In this document: piece after piece, positions 18,488 to 27,798 of the stretch
How the letters are laid out: every line of letters starts with the position of its first letter
Position numbering within the stretch: position 1 is the first letter of the stretch
Assembly: GCA_900498135.1 (NCBI GenBank)
Contig: LR026961.1
Coordinates: 315,226-379,225 of the forward strand
DNA: 64,000 bases
Direction: 5' to 3'
DNA from: an uncultured Desulfatiglans sp.
GTDB lineage: Bacteria > Desulfobacterota > DSM-4660 > Desulfatiglandales > Desulfatiglandaceae
Program-made: the position numbers and the translations under genes
Notes under the pieces: generated by a model
What the model was told of the DNA's origin: nothing
Seen by the model: only the letters and a program-made list of their open reading frames with translations
Database searches by the model: none

Positions 18488-18780
18488 TGCCCATCCGGAA
18501 ATGACTTCCCGATACCACCCCGTTTCCAGGCCAGAAACAGGGTCGGATCCCGCTGACCCTATCCGAACATCTGCCTACGGACCAGACATTCACCCCCTGG
18601 CTAGTTTCCATCCGGAAATGGTCTTTTTGGCTAATCTCGGCGTCAATCTGCACGTTTGCTTGTGCGGCGACCTGCAGGTCGCCTCCGCGCAAACGCTTGA
18701 TTTCCTTGATATTGGCCAAAAATCCTCATTTCCGGATTGGAAACTGAGTTCTACCGCGAAATCATTTCCGGATGGAAACT
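18488..18780. repeat. Intergenic modular palindromic repeat, copy C
   Basis: The core is at 18604-18779: CATCCGGAAATGGTC, TTTTTGGC, an 18-bp perfect palindrome GGCGACCTGCAGGTCGCC at 18666-18683, GATATTGGCCAAAA, then CATTTCCGGATTGG and a terminal CATTTCCGGATGG. A diverged end unit lies at 18488-18530. This copy has no second-module insert. The rest of the 850-bp gap up to the OmpA-family gene holds only its promoter. Confidence 0.88.
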
Positions 18781-18929
18781 GGCTATTCTCCATCTTGTGA
18801 CGGACACGACTCTCCCTGTACCCTGCGCTCCTCTGCGAAGCCCTGTTCAACCCAGCCACCCAAATGGGCTCTTCCGTTAAAATAGTATGAATTCTCAAGA
18901 GGAAAGGCAAACATTCTCTCACATTCCGC

Positions 18930-18956
18930 TTGACTGAAGATCAACTTTGCTATAGT
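18930..18956 (+). promoter_or_regulatory. Putative promoter of the VWA-OmpA lipoprotein gene
   Basis: TTGACT (18930-18935) and TATAGT (18951-18956) are separated by 15 bp, a slightly short spacer. A leader of about 175 nt without recognisable structure follows. Confidence 0.45.
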
Positions 18957-19138
18957 TTGGCCCTTAATGCCGATTTGGCTCTGCGCCTGGAAGCCTGCAG
19001 CGATGGGGAGCCGTAAGGTCTATTCGCAATAAGGATGGCCGTTGTTTTCAGAAGAGTCCGGTTGTACCTGAACGGATCTGCAGTAGAGGTTTGGGTTTAA
19101 GCTTTTGGACCAAAAACATTTTTCAGGAGGTAGTGGTG

Positions 19139-20314
19139 ATGCGTAGATCTTTTTTCATGGCGTTTCTTTTGATTGCGGTAGGGGCTTTCTTTGTTGGGTG
19201 TGCGACAGCGCCCCAACCCCTGACGCCTTTCCAGGCGTATGATCTGAACCCCAAAGTCAAATCGGGGGATTACACCCAAAGCGTTGACAATTTCATCGTG
19301 GTCTTCGACGGCTCCACCTCCATGTCAGACAAGTGCCAGGGGCACAAGAAGCTGGATCTCGCGCGGGAAACAGTCAACCGCATGAACCAGACGATCCCCG
19401 CCATCAAGCTCAACGGAGCGCTGCGCACCTTCGGGCAGGGCAGCTGCATCCCGGGGGACCCAACCTCCGTCATCTACGGACCGGCTCCTTACGTGAGCGC
19501 CGACATGGCCAAAGCGATCGCCAAGATCACCTGCACCGGCGGCAACACTCCCCTGGGAGAAGCGATGGAGGCCTCCGCTGCTGAGTTGAAGGCCATGCAG
19601 GGCCCAACCGCCATGATCATCTTCAGCGACGGCGAAGCCACCGACAAGGCCGTTCCTGCGGCCGAAGCCCTCAAGAAGGAATTCCCCGGGCTCTGCATCT
19701 ACACGGTTCAGATCGGCGACAGCAAAACCGGCAAGGCCGTCCTCGATGAAGTCGCCAAGGCCGGGAATTGCGGATTTGCGACCAACGCCAAGGACATCAT
19801 GGGCGGCGCCGAGATGGCCGCTTTCGTCGAAAAGGTCTTCCTGACCAAGGCTGCCGCAAAACCGAAGGCTGTTGGAAAACTTGACAGCGACGGCGACGGC
19901 GTGCCCGACGATATCGATCAGTGCCCGGGCACCCCCAAGGGGGCCAAGGTGGATGAGAGAGGCTGCTGGGTCATTCCGAACGTCCTCTTCGACTTCGACA
20001 AAGACACCGTCAAGCCTCAGTACCAGGGTGTCCTCGACGATGTCGTACGCGTCCTCAAACTCAATCCCAACGTCATGATCCAGCTGGACGGACATACGGA
20101 CAGCATCGGCACCGACCAGTACAACATGGGCCTCTCCCAGAGACGAGCCAACTCCGTCAAGAAATACCTCGAGAAGGCCGGCATTGTTTCGGGTCGTCTG
20201 ACCACCAAGGCCTACGGCGAGTCCAAGCCGATCGCCCCGAACAAGATCGACGGCAAGGATAATCCGGCCGGCAGGGCAAAGAATCGGCGCGTCGAGTTGT
20301 CGCCTGTCTTCTAG
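19139..20314 (+). CDS. VWA domain-OmpA domain lipoprotein
   Basis: A 391-residue outer-membrane-associated lipoprotein. It has a signal peptide with lipobox ending at Cys21 (FFVGC), a von Willebrand A domain (about 45-235) with the MIDAS start DGSTS at 57-61, a calcium-binding thrombospondin-3-like stretch (DSDGDGVPDDIDQCPGTP, about 249-266) and a C-terminal OmpA peptidoglycan-binding domain (VLFDFDKDTV..., LDGHTDSIGT, LSQRRANSVKKYL, RAKNRRVEL). The ATG at 19139 follows AGGAGG by eight bases. A hairpin terminator follows the stop. It is probably a well-expressed structural envelope protein; its ligand is unknown. Confidence 0.92.
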   Translation: MRRSFFMAFLLIAVGAFFVGCATAPQPLTPFQAYDLNPKVKSGDYTQSVDNFIVVFDGSTSMSDKCQGHKKLDLARETVNRMNQTIPAIKLNGALRTFGQGSCIPGDPTSVIYGPAPYVSADMAKAIAKITCTGGNTPLGEAMEASAAELKAMQGPTAMIIFSDGEATDKAVPAAEALKKEFPGLCIYTVQIGDSKTGKAVLDEVAKAGNCGFATNAKDIMGGAEMAAFVEKVFLTKAAAKPKAVGKLDSDGDGVPDDIDQCPGTPKGAKVDERGCWVIPNVLFDFDKDTVKPQYQGVLDDVVRVLKLNPNVMIQLDGHTDSIGTDQYNMGLSQRRANSVKKYLEKAGIVSGRLTTKAYGESKPIAPNKIDGKDNPAGRAKNRRVELSPVF

Positions 20315-20350
20315 ATCGTCCTCAGCTTAAACTAAACCTGAACCAGCAAA

Positions 20351-20408
20351 GATCCGAACGGCGGCCCCTTCAAGGAAGGGGTTTCCGTTCGGATCGGCTG
20401 GTTGTTTC
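20351..20408 (+). terminator. Rho-independent terminator after the OmpA-family gene
   Basis: GATCCGAACGG and CCGTTCGGATC form an 11-bp outer stem around a CCCCTT/AAGGGG inner stem, followed by a moderately T-rich stretch. Confidence 0.8.
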
Positions 20409-20482
20409 TATTTGATCTCCCTGTCACTCAAACCGGCCTGTTTCGACGCCGGCATCCTGGCTGCATTTCCCCGTTACTTTAA

Positions 20483-20768
20483 CGAGTGTCCATGCGGAAA
20501 TAAGGCTTCGAGAACGAAATCGTTTTCGGGCCGGACATCAGCACTTTTCTTTACACCCTTCGGGTGCTCAGTCCCACCGCTGCGCGGCGGGTCCCGGTTT
20601 CTTCACACCCTTCGTGTGCTCAGTCCCACCCCTGCGGGGAGGGTCCCGATTTGGCCAAGATCAAGGAAATCCATCGGGTGCGCGGAGGCGATCTGGTGGC
20701 CGCCGCGCAAGCAAACGCGCAGGTCGACCTAGTAGAGATAAGGCAAGAAGCCCGTTTCCGTAGGTAAC
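20483..20768. repeat. Intergenic modular palindromic repeat, copy D with double insert
   Basis: This is a diverged copy. The end units are at 20490-20530 and 20750-20768. Between them are two tandem units of about 51 bp of the second module (CACCCTTCGGGTGCTCAGTC..., CCACCGCTGCGCGGCGGGTC...) at about 20553-20650, then TTGGCCAAGATCAAGG and the RGGDL-encoding core. The 585-bp gap before mscS contains only this and the preceding terminator. Confidence 0.82.
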
Positions 20769-20899
20769 CAAATGATTTGCCAAGTCCAGCCGATCGACCC
20801 GGCCCCGAAGCGGCTGCAGGGTAAAGGAAGAACCCGGCAGTCTGCCGCTTTTTCAACCTGCCTCAAGCCTGAACCATTCGGGCTGGAAAGGAGTCGTCC

Positions 20900-21706
20900 A
20901 TGCAGGATTCTCTTCAAGTTGTCATGCATTATCTAACCACTTACGGCATCAATGTAATCGGCGCCCTTATCATTCTGATCCTCGGTAAGATCGGCGCCGG
21001 AATCGCCCGAAGGATCGTCACCAGAGTCCTTCGCAAGTCCAACACCGATGCCTCGGTGATCTCGTTTGTCGCCGGTCTGGCGTATGCGTTGGTCCTCGTT
21101 TTTGCCGTATTGGCCGCCCTCGCCAAATTCGGCGTTCAGACCACCTCATTCATCGCCGTCCTGGGCGCCGCAGGCCTGGCCGTCGGCCTTGCGCTGCAAG
21201 GCTCCCTTGCAAACTTCGCGGCCGGTTTTCTTTTACTGGTCCTACGCCCATTCAAGACCGACGACTACATCGATGCCGCCGGAGTAAGCGGCAGTGTAAA
21301 GGAGATCCATCTATTCACCACCACGCTCGTGACTCCCGACAACATCAAAATCATCGTCCCCAACAGCAAGATCTTCGCCGATACCATCAAAAACTTTTCG
21401 GCATACGATATACGCCGCCTAGATATGGTCGTCGGCATCGGTTATGGATCCTCCATTGAAAAGGCCATCGAGGTGCTTCAGGACCTCATCAAGAAAGACC
21501 CCCGGATCCTGCCTGAGCCCGAGCTGCAGATCGTAGTCGCGGAGCTGGCCGATTCCAGCGTGAACCTCTTTGTACGTCCATGGGTCAAGAAGGCCGACTA
21601 TTGGGATGTAAAATTCGATTTCACCCATGCCGTCAAGAAGGCATTCGATCAAAACGACATTGAAATTCCCTTTCCTCAGCGCACCATCCACATGGTCAAC
21701 CCATAG
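20900..21706 (+). CDS. mscS: Small-conductance mechanosensitive channel MscS family
   Basis: A 268-residue channel with three N-terminal membrane segments and the pore-helix/TM3 motif (TTSFIAVLGAAGLAVGLALQGSLANFAAGFLLL) around residues 85-120, then the beta domain (FKTDDYIDAAGVSGSVKEI, TPDNIKIIVPNSKIF) and a C-terminal domain. It releases solutes on hypo-osmotic shock. GGAAAGGAG precedes the ATG. A perfect 34-base palindrome after the stop should terminate it. Confidence 0.95.
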   Translation: MQDSLQVVMHYLTTYGINVIGALIILILGKIGAGIARRIVTRVLRKSNTDASVISFVAGLAYALVLVFAVLAALAKFGVQTTSFIAVLGAAGLAVGLALQGSLANFAAGFLLLVLRPFKTDDYIDAAGVSGSVKEIHLFTTTLVTPDNIKIIVPNSKIFADTIKNFSAYDIRRLDMVVGIGYGSSIEKAIEVLQDLIKKDPRILPEPELQIVVAELADSSVNLFVRPWVKKADYWDVKFDFTHAVKKAFDQNDIEIPFPQRTIHMVNP

Positions 21707-21735
21707 GCCGGCATCGTTTCAGGGTGCCATAATCG

Positions 21736-21769
21736 AAGAGCCGCACGGTTTTAAAACCGTGCGGCTCTT
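21736..21769. terminator. Bidirectional terminator between mscS and groEL
   Basis: A perfect 34-base palindrome (AAGAGCCGCACGGTTTT and its complement) lies between the convergent mscS and groEL. A-rich and T-rich flanks on each side make it usable in both directions. Confidence 0.85.
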
Positions 21770-21843
21770 GTCTGCAACTCGGGAGCCCCGATTATTCCGG
21801 AACAGAGGCTGCCGGACTATTTTTCCGGAGGGGGATTCACTTA

Positions 21844-23469
21844 TCAGTACATATCATCATCCGGGGGCATGGACGGGGCCGCCGGTTTTTTCTTGGCCGG
21901 TTTTTCAGCAACCATAGCCTCCGTGGTCATGAGCAAGCCTGCCACTGAAGCAGCATTCTGCAATGCAAAACGAGTGACTTTAGTGGGATCGATGACACCG
22001 GCCCCAATCAGATCCTCGTAAACGCCCGTATCGGCATTGAACCCATAGGCGCCGCTTCCTTCAAGCACCTTTTGAATCACGACCGACCCTTCGAAGCCCG
22101 CGTTGTTTGCGATCTGCCGCACCGGCTCTTCAAGCGCGCGCTTGACAAGATCCAAGCCCAGCTCTTCATCGTCTTCAAAATGCGCATCTTCCAGCGCTTT
22201 GACCACCCGAGCGAAGGCCACGCCGCCCCCGGGAACGATGCCTTCTTCGACCGCCGCGCGGGTGGCGTTCAATGCGTCTTCGACACGATCCTTGCGTTCC
22301 TTCATCTCGGTCTCGGTCGCAGCTCCCACGCTGATGACCGCCACGCCGCCGATCAGCTTGGCGAGGCGCTCCTGAAGCTTTTCCCGGTCATAATCGCTCG
22401 TGGTCTCGTCGATCTGAGCCCGAATCTGCTTGACCCGTCCATCCAGCGCTTCACGGCTTCCGCCGCCGTCGACGATGGTGGTGTTGTCTTTGTTCACCGA
22501 GATCCGCTTGGCCGTGCCCAGATCCTGGACCGTGATGTTTTCGAGTTTGATGCCGAGGTCCTCGCTGATGACCTGACCACCGGTCAGAATCGCGATATCC
22601 TGCAGCATGGCTTTGCGGCGGTCTCCGAAGCCGGGGGCCTTTACGGCCGCGCACTGCAGGGTCCCGCGCAGCTTGTTGACCACCAGAGTCGCAAGGGCTT
22701 CACCCTCCACATCCTCCGCAAGGATCAACAGGGGTTTGTTCATCCGGGCGATCTGCTCCAGGATCGGAACCAGATCCTTCATACTGCTGATCTTTTTCTC
22801 GCTGAGCAGGATGAAGGGCTCATCGAGATGGACCTCCATTTTCTCAGGATCGGTCACAAAATAGGGGCTGACATATCCACGGTCGAACTGCATCCCCTCG
22901 ACGATCTCCAGGGTGGTTTCCATGCTCTTGGCCTCTTCGACCGTAATCACCCCTTCTTTACCGACCTTCTCCATGGCCTCGGAAATGATGTTTCCAATAG
23001 TCTTGTCATTATTGGCGGAGATCGTTCCGACCTGCGCGATTTCCTTCTTCTCTTTCGTGGGATTGGAGATCTTTTTCAACTCCGCCACCACCAGCTCCAC
23101 AGCCCTGTCGATCCCGCGCTTGACCGCCATGGGGTTGGCGCCTGCCGCCACCAGTTTGGACCCTTCACGAAAGATGGCCTGGGCGAGGATCGTGGCCGTG
23201 GTTGTTCCGTCCCCGGCAACGTCCGAGGTCTTCGAGGCGACCTCCCTGACCATCTGAGCGCCCATGTTTTCGAACTTGTCTTCGAGATCGATCTCCTTTG
23301 CAACCGTCACACCGTCCTTGGTGATCTTCGGAGCGCCCCAGGACTTCTCGATCAGCACATTCCTCCCCTTCGGACCCAATGTAACCTTTACCGCATTGGC
23401 GAGGGTGTCGACGCCCTTCAGGATCTTCTCCCTGGCAACTGCACTGTATTTGATATCTTTACCGGCCAT
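21844..23469 (-). CDS. groEL: 60 kDa chaperonin GroEL
   Basis: A 541-residue chaperonin subunit. It begins [17 protein letters not shown] and contains [35 protein letters not shown] (ATP site), the apical-domain [17 protein letters not shown] and the VVPGGG-like [12 protein letters not shown]. The tail is PPDDDMY rather than a GGM repeat, a common variant. The ATG at 23469 has AGGAGG upstream. groES lies 14 bp upstream in the same operon. Confidence 0.97.
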   Translation of the reverse strand: MAGKDIKYSAVAREKILKGVDTLANAVKVTLGPKGRNVLIEKSWGAPKITKDGVTVAKEIDLEDKFENMGAQMVREVASKTSDVAGDGTTTATILAQAIFREGSKLVAAGANPMAVKRGIDRAVELVVAELKKISNPTKEKKEIAQVGTISANNDKTIGNIISEAMEKVGKEGVITVEEAKSMETTLEIVEGMQFDRGYVSPYFVTDPEKMEVHLDEPFILLSEKKISSMKDLVPILEQIARMNKPLLILAEDVEGEALATLVVNKLRGTLQCAAVKAPGFGDRRKAMLQDIAILTGGQVISEDLGIKLENITVQDLGTAKRISVNKDNTTIVDGGGSREALDGRVKQIRAQIDETTSDYDREKLQERLAKLIGGVAVISVGAATETEMKERKDRVEDALNATRAAVEEGIVPGGGVAFARVVKALEDAHFEDDEELGLDLVKRALEEPVRQIANNAGFEGSVVIQKVLEGSGAYGFNADTGVYEDLIGAGVIDPTKVTRFALQNAASVAGLLMTTEAMVAEKPAKKKPAAPSMPPDDDMY

Positions 23470-23483
23470 TGCTCCATTCCTCC

Positions 23484-23774
23484 TCACGCTTCCACAATCG
23501 CCAAAATGTCATCCTCACGCATGATCAAATGTTCCACACCATCGATCTTGATCTCATTGCCCGCATACTTGCTGAACAAGACACGGTCGTTTTCCTTGAC
23601 CTCCATCGGGATCCTCTCGGCTTTGTCGTTCAGTTTCCCAACGCCGACCGCGATCACCCGGCCCTCCTGGGGCTTCTCTTTGGCCGTGTCCGGGATAATG
23701 AGGCCGCCCGGTGTCTTCTCCTCTTCTTCGATGCGAAGCACCACCACGCGATCATTCAACGGTCTGATCTTCAT
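23484..23774 (-). CDS. groES: 10 kDa co-chaperonin GroES
   Basis: A 96-residue Gro[31 protein letters not shown] at the start, [10 protein letters not shown], and [13 protein letters not shown]. It caps the GroEL ring. The ATG at 23774 lies downstream of AGGAGG; a TTG two codons earlier is less likely. A sigma-70-like promoter lies about 130 bp upstream. No CIRCE operator (TTAGCACTC inverted repeat) is visible. Confidence 0.97.
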   Translation of the reverse strand: MKIRPLNDRVVVLRIEEEEKTPGGLIIPDTAKEKPQEGRVIAVGVGKLNDKAERIPMEVKENDRVLFSKYAGNEIKIDGVEHLIMREDDILAIVEA

Positions 23775-23906
23775 GCGCAAAAAACCTCCTCAGGTAAAAA
23801 GTTCTGAAGGCTGAGCCGCCTTCCTGCTGGATTGAAACCCACTGAAACACCTGGGCCCTTTTAGACGGAAAAGGAATTCGACGCCACCTGCAAAATTCCC
23901 GCGAAG

Positions 23907-23934
23907 AAGCTAACCACCATTTATGGCTTGTCAA
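23907..23934 (-). promoter_or_regulatory. Putative groES-groEL promoter
   Basis: On the minus strand TTGACA (complement of 23929-23934) and TAGCTT (complement of 23907-23912) are separated by 16 bp. No heat-shock operator was recognised. Confidence 0.5.
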
Positions 23935-23947
23935 GCACCGTATTGTG

Positions 23948-24170
23948 CTCTGAGACTCATTTCCAACCGGGAATGGTCTTTTTGGCCAATCCCGGCGTCA
24001 ATCTGCACGTTTGCTTGTGCGACAACCACCAGGTCGCCTCCACGCAAGAGCTCGATTTCATCGATTTTGGCCACATGCGGACCCGCTCCACAGGGGCGGG
24101 ACGGAACACGCGAAGTGTGTGAAGAAACCGGGACCCGCCGCGAACCGGTGCGACTGAGCACCCGAAGGAT
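23948..24170. repeat. Intergenic modular palindromic repeat, copy E with double insert
   Basis: It starts with CATTTCCAACCGGGAATGGTC and TTTTTGGCCAAT, passes the GTTTGCTTGTGCG core and reaches GATTTTGGCCA, where two units of the second hairpin module follow (GGACCCGC..., GCACCCGAAGG...). It lies directly upstream of the groE promoter and downstream of the yqeB stop. Confidence 0.8.
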
Positions 24171-24196
24171 GTATGGACAGCCCTGACTGGACCCTC

Positions 24197-25009
24197 TCAA
24201 GCGGCGAAAACCCTGAGGATCGCCTCCAGCACACCGCCGCCGACAGCCAGGGCCTTTTCGGATATGGTGAAGCAGTGTTCGACATGGCCTCGAGGGTCGA
24301 TGTCGCCGATCTTCATCCCATCCTTCACAGGGATCCCGTCATGAATCATCCCCCGCAAGACGCCCTTGACCAAGGCGGGAACGGGTACACCATCAACCTC
24401 GCCTATGCGCTCCCCCGAGTCGACCATGCGGCCGATCTCGCTTTCGGCCTTCCATATCCCGTCCTTCGGCGCCCGCAGGACCCGGTCCCGCGTCACCCCC
24501 TCGACCGCCCCCGGAACGCCTGTATCAGCCTGCGCCCCCCCGGCGGTGATGACACGGCCCAGAAAATGTCCACGGTTCGTCTCGATAACGTAGTGGGCAT
24601 CCTTCCCTGCCTCGAATCCAGGGCCCAGGGCAATGCAGAGGGGAGCCATCGACAGGCTGCTCCCCGTGTTCTTTTTAGCCAGAATGGCATCCACCATGAC
24701 ATCGGGCTTCAAGCGGCCGCCTATCTCGAAAGCGGGGTCCACGTACACAGGCAGCCTACGCTCCCGCCAAAGGCCTGGCGCCGCATCGGGGTCCTCCACT
24801 CGGACGGCCTCGATCCCTTCGACCACCGTCCTGCCGTCGTATACAGCCTCGGAAAAGGAAACTGTACGCCTGACCGTCAACGGCTGCGCAATCTCCGTCA
24901 CGAAAATTTTGAAGCCGCACTGATGAAGACGGTACGCCACGCCGGAGGCAATGTCGCCCCCTCCTCTGACACCCACGATCACCTGAGACACTTCTATTCG
25001 TTTCCCCAT
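24197..25009 (-). CDS. yqeB: YqeB-type selenium-dependent molybdenum hydroxylase accessory protein
   Basis: A 270-residue protein of the EF2563/YqeB family. The N-terminal VGVRGGGDIASGVAYRLHQCGFKIFVTEIAQPLTVRR, the PDVMVDAILAKKNTG stretch, LGPGFEAGKDAHYVIETNRGH and LRAPKDGIW are diagnostic. The family is associated with the labile selenium cofactor of certain molybdenum hydroxylases, together with YqeC and SelD. No hydroxylase or YqeC is in the window. An AGAGGA site precedes the ATG. Its presence suggests selenium metabolism in this organism. Confidence 0.88.
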   Translation of the reverse strand: MGKRIEVSQVIVGVRGGGDIASGVAYRLHQCGFKIFVTEIAQPLTVRRTVSFSEAVYDGRTVVEGIEAVRVEDPDAAPGLWRERRLPVYVDPAFEIGGRLKPDVMVDAILAKKNTGSSLSMAPLCIALGPGFEAGKDAHYVIETNRGHFLGRVITAGGAQADTGVPGAVEGVTRDRVLRAPKDGIWKAESEIGRMVDSGERIGEVDGVPVPALVKGVLRGMIHDGIPVKDGMKIGDIDPRGHVEHCFTISEKALAVGGGVLEAILRVFAA

Positions 25010-25346
25010 GATTCAAATCCTCTCGACGCATGCATCCCAAAAAGGAAACACCGGCCCGCTCAGCTCAAACCGGCAGGCCGGCCGAACACAAACCCCTTCG
25101 GCAGAGATTCCTCGCAGAGGTCCAGGGATGCTCCTCTCTCCCTTCGTCCGATCCCTTTCCGCTCGAGCACGGTTGTCGAGCCCGAGGCGCAGCCAGTGAA
25201 TAGCCACCCGGAACCAGGATTCCCTGCGACCGCTCAGGGAGATTTCACATCCTTCGGCTTTTGTCAATCACATTCTCGACAGGCAACGCTGTGGAGCTCT
25301 GCAGGCCCAGCCTCTGGATGTTTTTCCCAGACCTCTGAACAGCGGC
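25010..25346. other. Gap without recognised features
   Basis: I see no gene, repeat or terminator between the yqeB start and the mutY stop. The small open frames here have no supporting start context or recognisable product. Confidence 0.5.
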
Positions 25347-26480
25347 TTATTCAAGGTGTGGTTCAGAGCCCCCAGGGAAAGCCGCGGCCAGGATCTTCCT
25401 TTCCAGTTTCGAGACCGGGAGTTCCGCCAGCCCGGCCCCTGCCGCCCAACGCCACTCGATCCCGTCACCCGGCATTCCCTGGGACGGATCCCACATCCAC
25501 CTGAAGAGGCGGACTTTCAAGCTGAAATGGGTATAGGCATGGGAGACCTCCCCGAAAAATTCCGCCTCCGGCACGGCCAGGCCAAGATCCGCCTTCATCC
25601 CCCGCCGGAGCGCCTCCCTGTCGGATTCGCCCGGCGCAGCCTCCCATCCTGGGAAGCGCCACAAACCGCCCAGCAATCCTTTCCCGGGGCGCTTCAACAT
25701 CAGGAGGGCGCCCTCGGCATTGCTGACCACCCCCAAGGCCATCTTGCGGATCGGGGTCCTGCGAACCCTCGCCGCAGTCGGCAGATCCGCCTCCAGGCCC
25801 TCTCGCCGTGCAAGACAATGCTCTTCGACGGGGCAGAAAGCGCATTCCGGACGCCTGGGGGTGCAGACGGCCGCGCCGAGGTCCATCAGGGCCTGATTGA
25901 AGGCACCGGGGTCCCCCGTTGGCACCAAGGCTGCCGCCGCCGATTCGATGGCCTTCCGCGCCTCTCGTTGTCCCGGCGGCTGTCTGATACACCCAAGCCG
26001 GCACAGGATGCGCCGCACATTGCCGTCGATCGCCGGAACCGGCTGTCCGAAAGCGATGCTCAGGATCGCACCGGCCGTATAGGGGCCGATACCCGGAAGG
26101 GCCATCAGGGCCGCCCTGTCCTCGGGCAATCTCCCGTCGTACATTTGGCAGATGCGATTCGCAGCCTCGTGCAGTGCGCGGGCGCGGGAGTAGTAGCCTA
26201 GATTCTCCCACGCCTTGAGGACCGCATCCCGGGGGGCCTTCGCCAAGGCCCGGCAGTCGGGAAACCGCTCGATGAATTTTTGGTAATAGGGGATTACCGT
26301 GTGGACCTGGGTCTGCTGCAGCATGATCTCCGAGAGCCAGATGCGGTAGGGATCCTTCGTGTGCCTCCAAGGCAGGTCGCGCCCGTTGGCCCGGTACCAC
26401 GCCAGCAGGCTTCGTCTCAGACGCGGCAGCACCCCGGCAGAAGGGAACCCCGCCCCCCCTGGCGACAGGCACGGCCTCAC
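25347..26480 (-). CDS. mutY: A/G-specific adenine glycosylase MutY
   Basis: A 377-residue base-excision enzyme that removes A opposite 8-oxoG. Visible features are SEIMLQQTQV with the catalytic Glu51, the helix-hairpin-helix LPGIGPYTAGAI (128-139), catalytic Asp142 in AIDGNVRRI, the 4Fe-4S ligands Cys206, 213, 216 and 222 (C-x6-C-x2-C-x5-C) and a C-terminal NUDIX-like domain (about 250-370). The GTG at 26480 overlaps the rarA stop as GTGA; the longer frame is only the rarA sequence in another frame. It forms an operon with rarA and the upstream kinase-like gene. Confidence 0.95.
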   Translation of the reverse strand: MRPCLSPGGAGFPSAGVLPRLRRSLLAWYRANGRDLPWRHTKDPYRIWLSEIMLQQTQVHTVIPYYQKFIERFPDCRALAKAPRDAVLKAWENLGYYSRARALHEAANRICQMYDGRLPEDRAALMALPGIGPYTAGAILSIAFGQPVPAIDGNVRRILCRLGCIRQPPGQREARKAIESAAAALVPTGDPGAFNQALMDLGAAVCTPRRPECAFCPVEEHCLARREGLEADLPTAARVRRTPIRKMALGVVSNAEGALLMLKRPGKGLLGGLWRFPGWEAAPGESDREALRRGMKADLGLAVPEAEFFGEVSHAYTHFSLKVRLFRWMWDPSQGMPGDGIEWRWAAGAGLAELPVSKLERKILAAAFPGGSEPHLE

Positions 26481-27793
26481 GCCTCCTCCTTCTTCTTGAG
26501 GAGTCTTTTGAAGGAAGCGAGGCGCCGGTCGACCTCCCGTTCGAACCCCCGCTGCGCAGGGGTGTAAAAGACCGCCTCCATGAGCTTGTCCGGCAGATAG
26601 GTCTGGGCGACCAGGGCACCGGGGTAGTCGTGGGGATACAGGTAGCCCTTCCCGTAGCCGAGTTCCTTCATCAGACGGGTCGGGGCGTTGCGGATATGCA
26701 GGGGAACCGAAAGCGCTCCATGCTGCTCGATCGCAGCACGAACCCGCTTCTCGGCCATATAGAGGGCATTGCTCTTCGGCGCTGCAGCCAGATAGACGGC
26801 GGCCTGCATCAGCGCCAGCCGCGCCTCGGGCGGGCCGACCTTCTCCCACGCCTCGAACGCAGCCAATGCGGCCGGCAGAGCCTGCGGGTCAGCGAGCCCG
26901 ACGTCCTCCGATGCGAAGCGGATCATGCGGCGGGCGATGAACAGGGCGTCCTCGCCCGCTTCAAGCATCCGGTACAGCCAATAGACCGCCGCCTGGGCAT
27001 CCCCTCCCCTCAGACTCTTGTGAAAAGCGGAGATCAGGTTGTAGTGCTCCTCCCCGGCCTTGTCGTATGCCAACGCCTTCCGGCTGAGGGCCTGTTCCAA
27101 TTCCTCGGTCCCCAGGGGCTTATCAGGTTCAGGACCGGCCAGGTGGTAATCGGCGGCCGCCTCGAGATCGTTCAGGGCCACACGGGCATCGCCCTGCGAA
27201 AGACTCACCAGAAAATCGAGCGCCTCCGGGGTCAATTGCAACCCCATTTCCCCGAGCCCCTTCTCCCCATCTGCCAGCGCACGTTCCAAGAGTCTCCGGA
27301 TATCCTGATCCGACAAGGGCTTCAGCGTCATCACCCGCGCCCTTGAAAGAAGCGGGGCGATCACTTCGAAAGAAGGATTCTCGGTCGTCGCCCCGACCAG
27401 GACGATCAGGCCGTTTTCCAGGTGGGGGAGAAAGGCGTCCTGCTGAGCCTTGTTCAAGCGGTGGATCTCGTCCACAAAAAGAAGCGTAGCCCTGCCGCTG
27501 CGCTCCTTTTCCTTCTGAGCCGCCTCCACGACCTCACGCAGTTCCTTGACGCCGGAGGTGACCGCCGAAAATGAACGGAATGGCAATCGGCTGTACCGCT
27601 CCATGAGTCTCGCGAGCGTCGTCTTGCCGCTACCGGGAGGCCCCCAGAGGATGACCGAACTGATACGCCCGGATTCCAGGGCCCTTGCCAGAGGCCTGTC
27701 CGGGCCCAGGAGATGCCCCTGCCCCACCATCTCCTCCAAAGCGGCGGGGCGCATTTTCTCAGCGAGCGGGGCACCCTTTCGATCTGCAGACAT
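26477..27793 (-). CDS. rarA: Replication-associated recombination protein RarA (MgsA)
   Basis: A clamp-loader-like AAA+ ATPase of about 438 residues acting at stalled forks. It has Walker A GPPGSGKTT (51-59), Walker B LLFVDEIHR, the TTENPSFEV sensor, and the C-terminal tetramerisation region (AVYLAAAPKSNALYMAEKR, YLYPHDYPGALVAQTYLP). The ATG at 27793 is listed; a TTG at 27802, overlapping the stop of the upstream gene as TTGA and closer to a GGAGG site, may be the real start. The stop overlaps mutY. Confidence 0.95.
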   Translation of the reverse strand: MSADRKGAPLAEKMRPAALEEMVGQGHLLGPDRPLARALESGRISSVILWGPPGSGKTTLARLMERYSRLPFRSFSAVTSGVKELREVVEAAQKEKERSGRATLLFVDEIHRLNKAQQDAFLPHLENGLIVLVGATTENPSFEVIAPLLSRARVMTLKPLSDQDIRRLLERALADGEKGLGEMGLQLTPEALDFLVSLSQGDARVALNDLEAAADYHLAGPEPDKPLGTEELEQALSRKALAYDKAGEEHYNLISAFHKSLRGGDAQAAVYWLYRMLEAGEDALFIARRMIRFASEDVGLADPQALPAALAAFEAWEKVGPPEARLALMQAAVYLAAAPKSNALYMAEKRVRAAIEQHGALSVPLHIRNAPTRLMKELGYGKGYLYPHDYPGALVAQTYLPDKLMEAVFYTPAQRGFEREVDRRLASFKRLLKKKEEA

Positions 27794-27798
27794 GCCGC

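Noticed and set aside
18105-18800. Open frame that runs through repeat copy C
   Set aside because: It starts inside the antisense of the ADP-ribosylglycohydrolase-like gene and is made mostly of repeat sequence.
22072-23814. Long open frame antisense to groEL and groES
   Set aside because: A codon-bias shadow of two well-identified genes.
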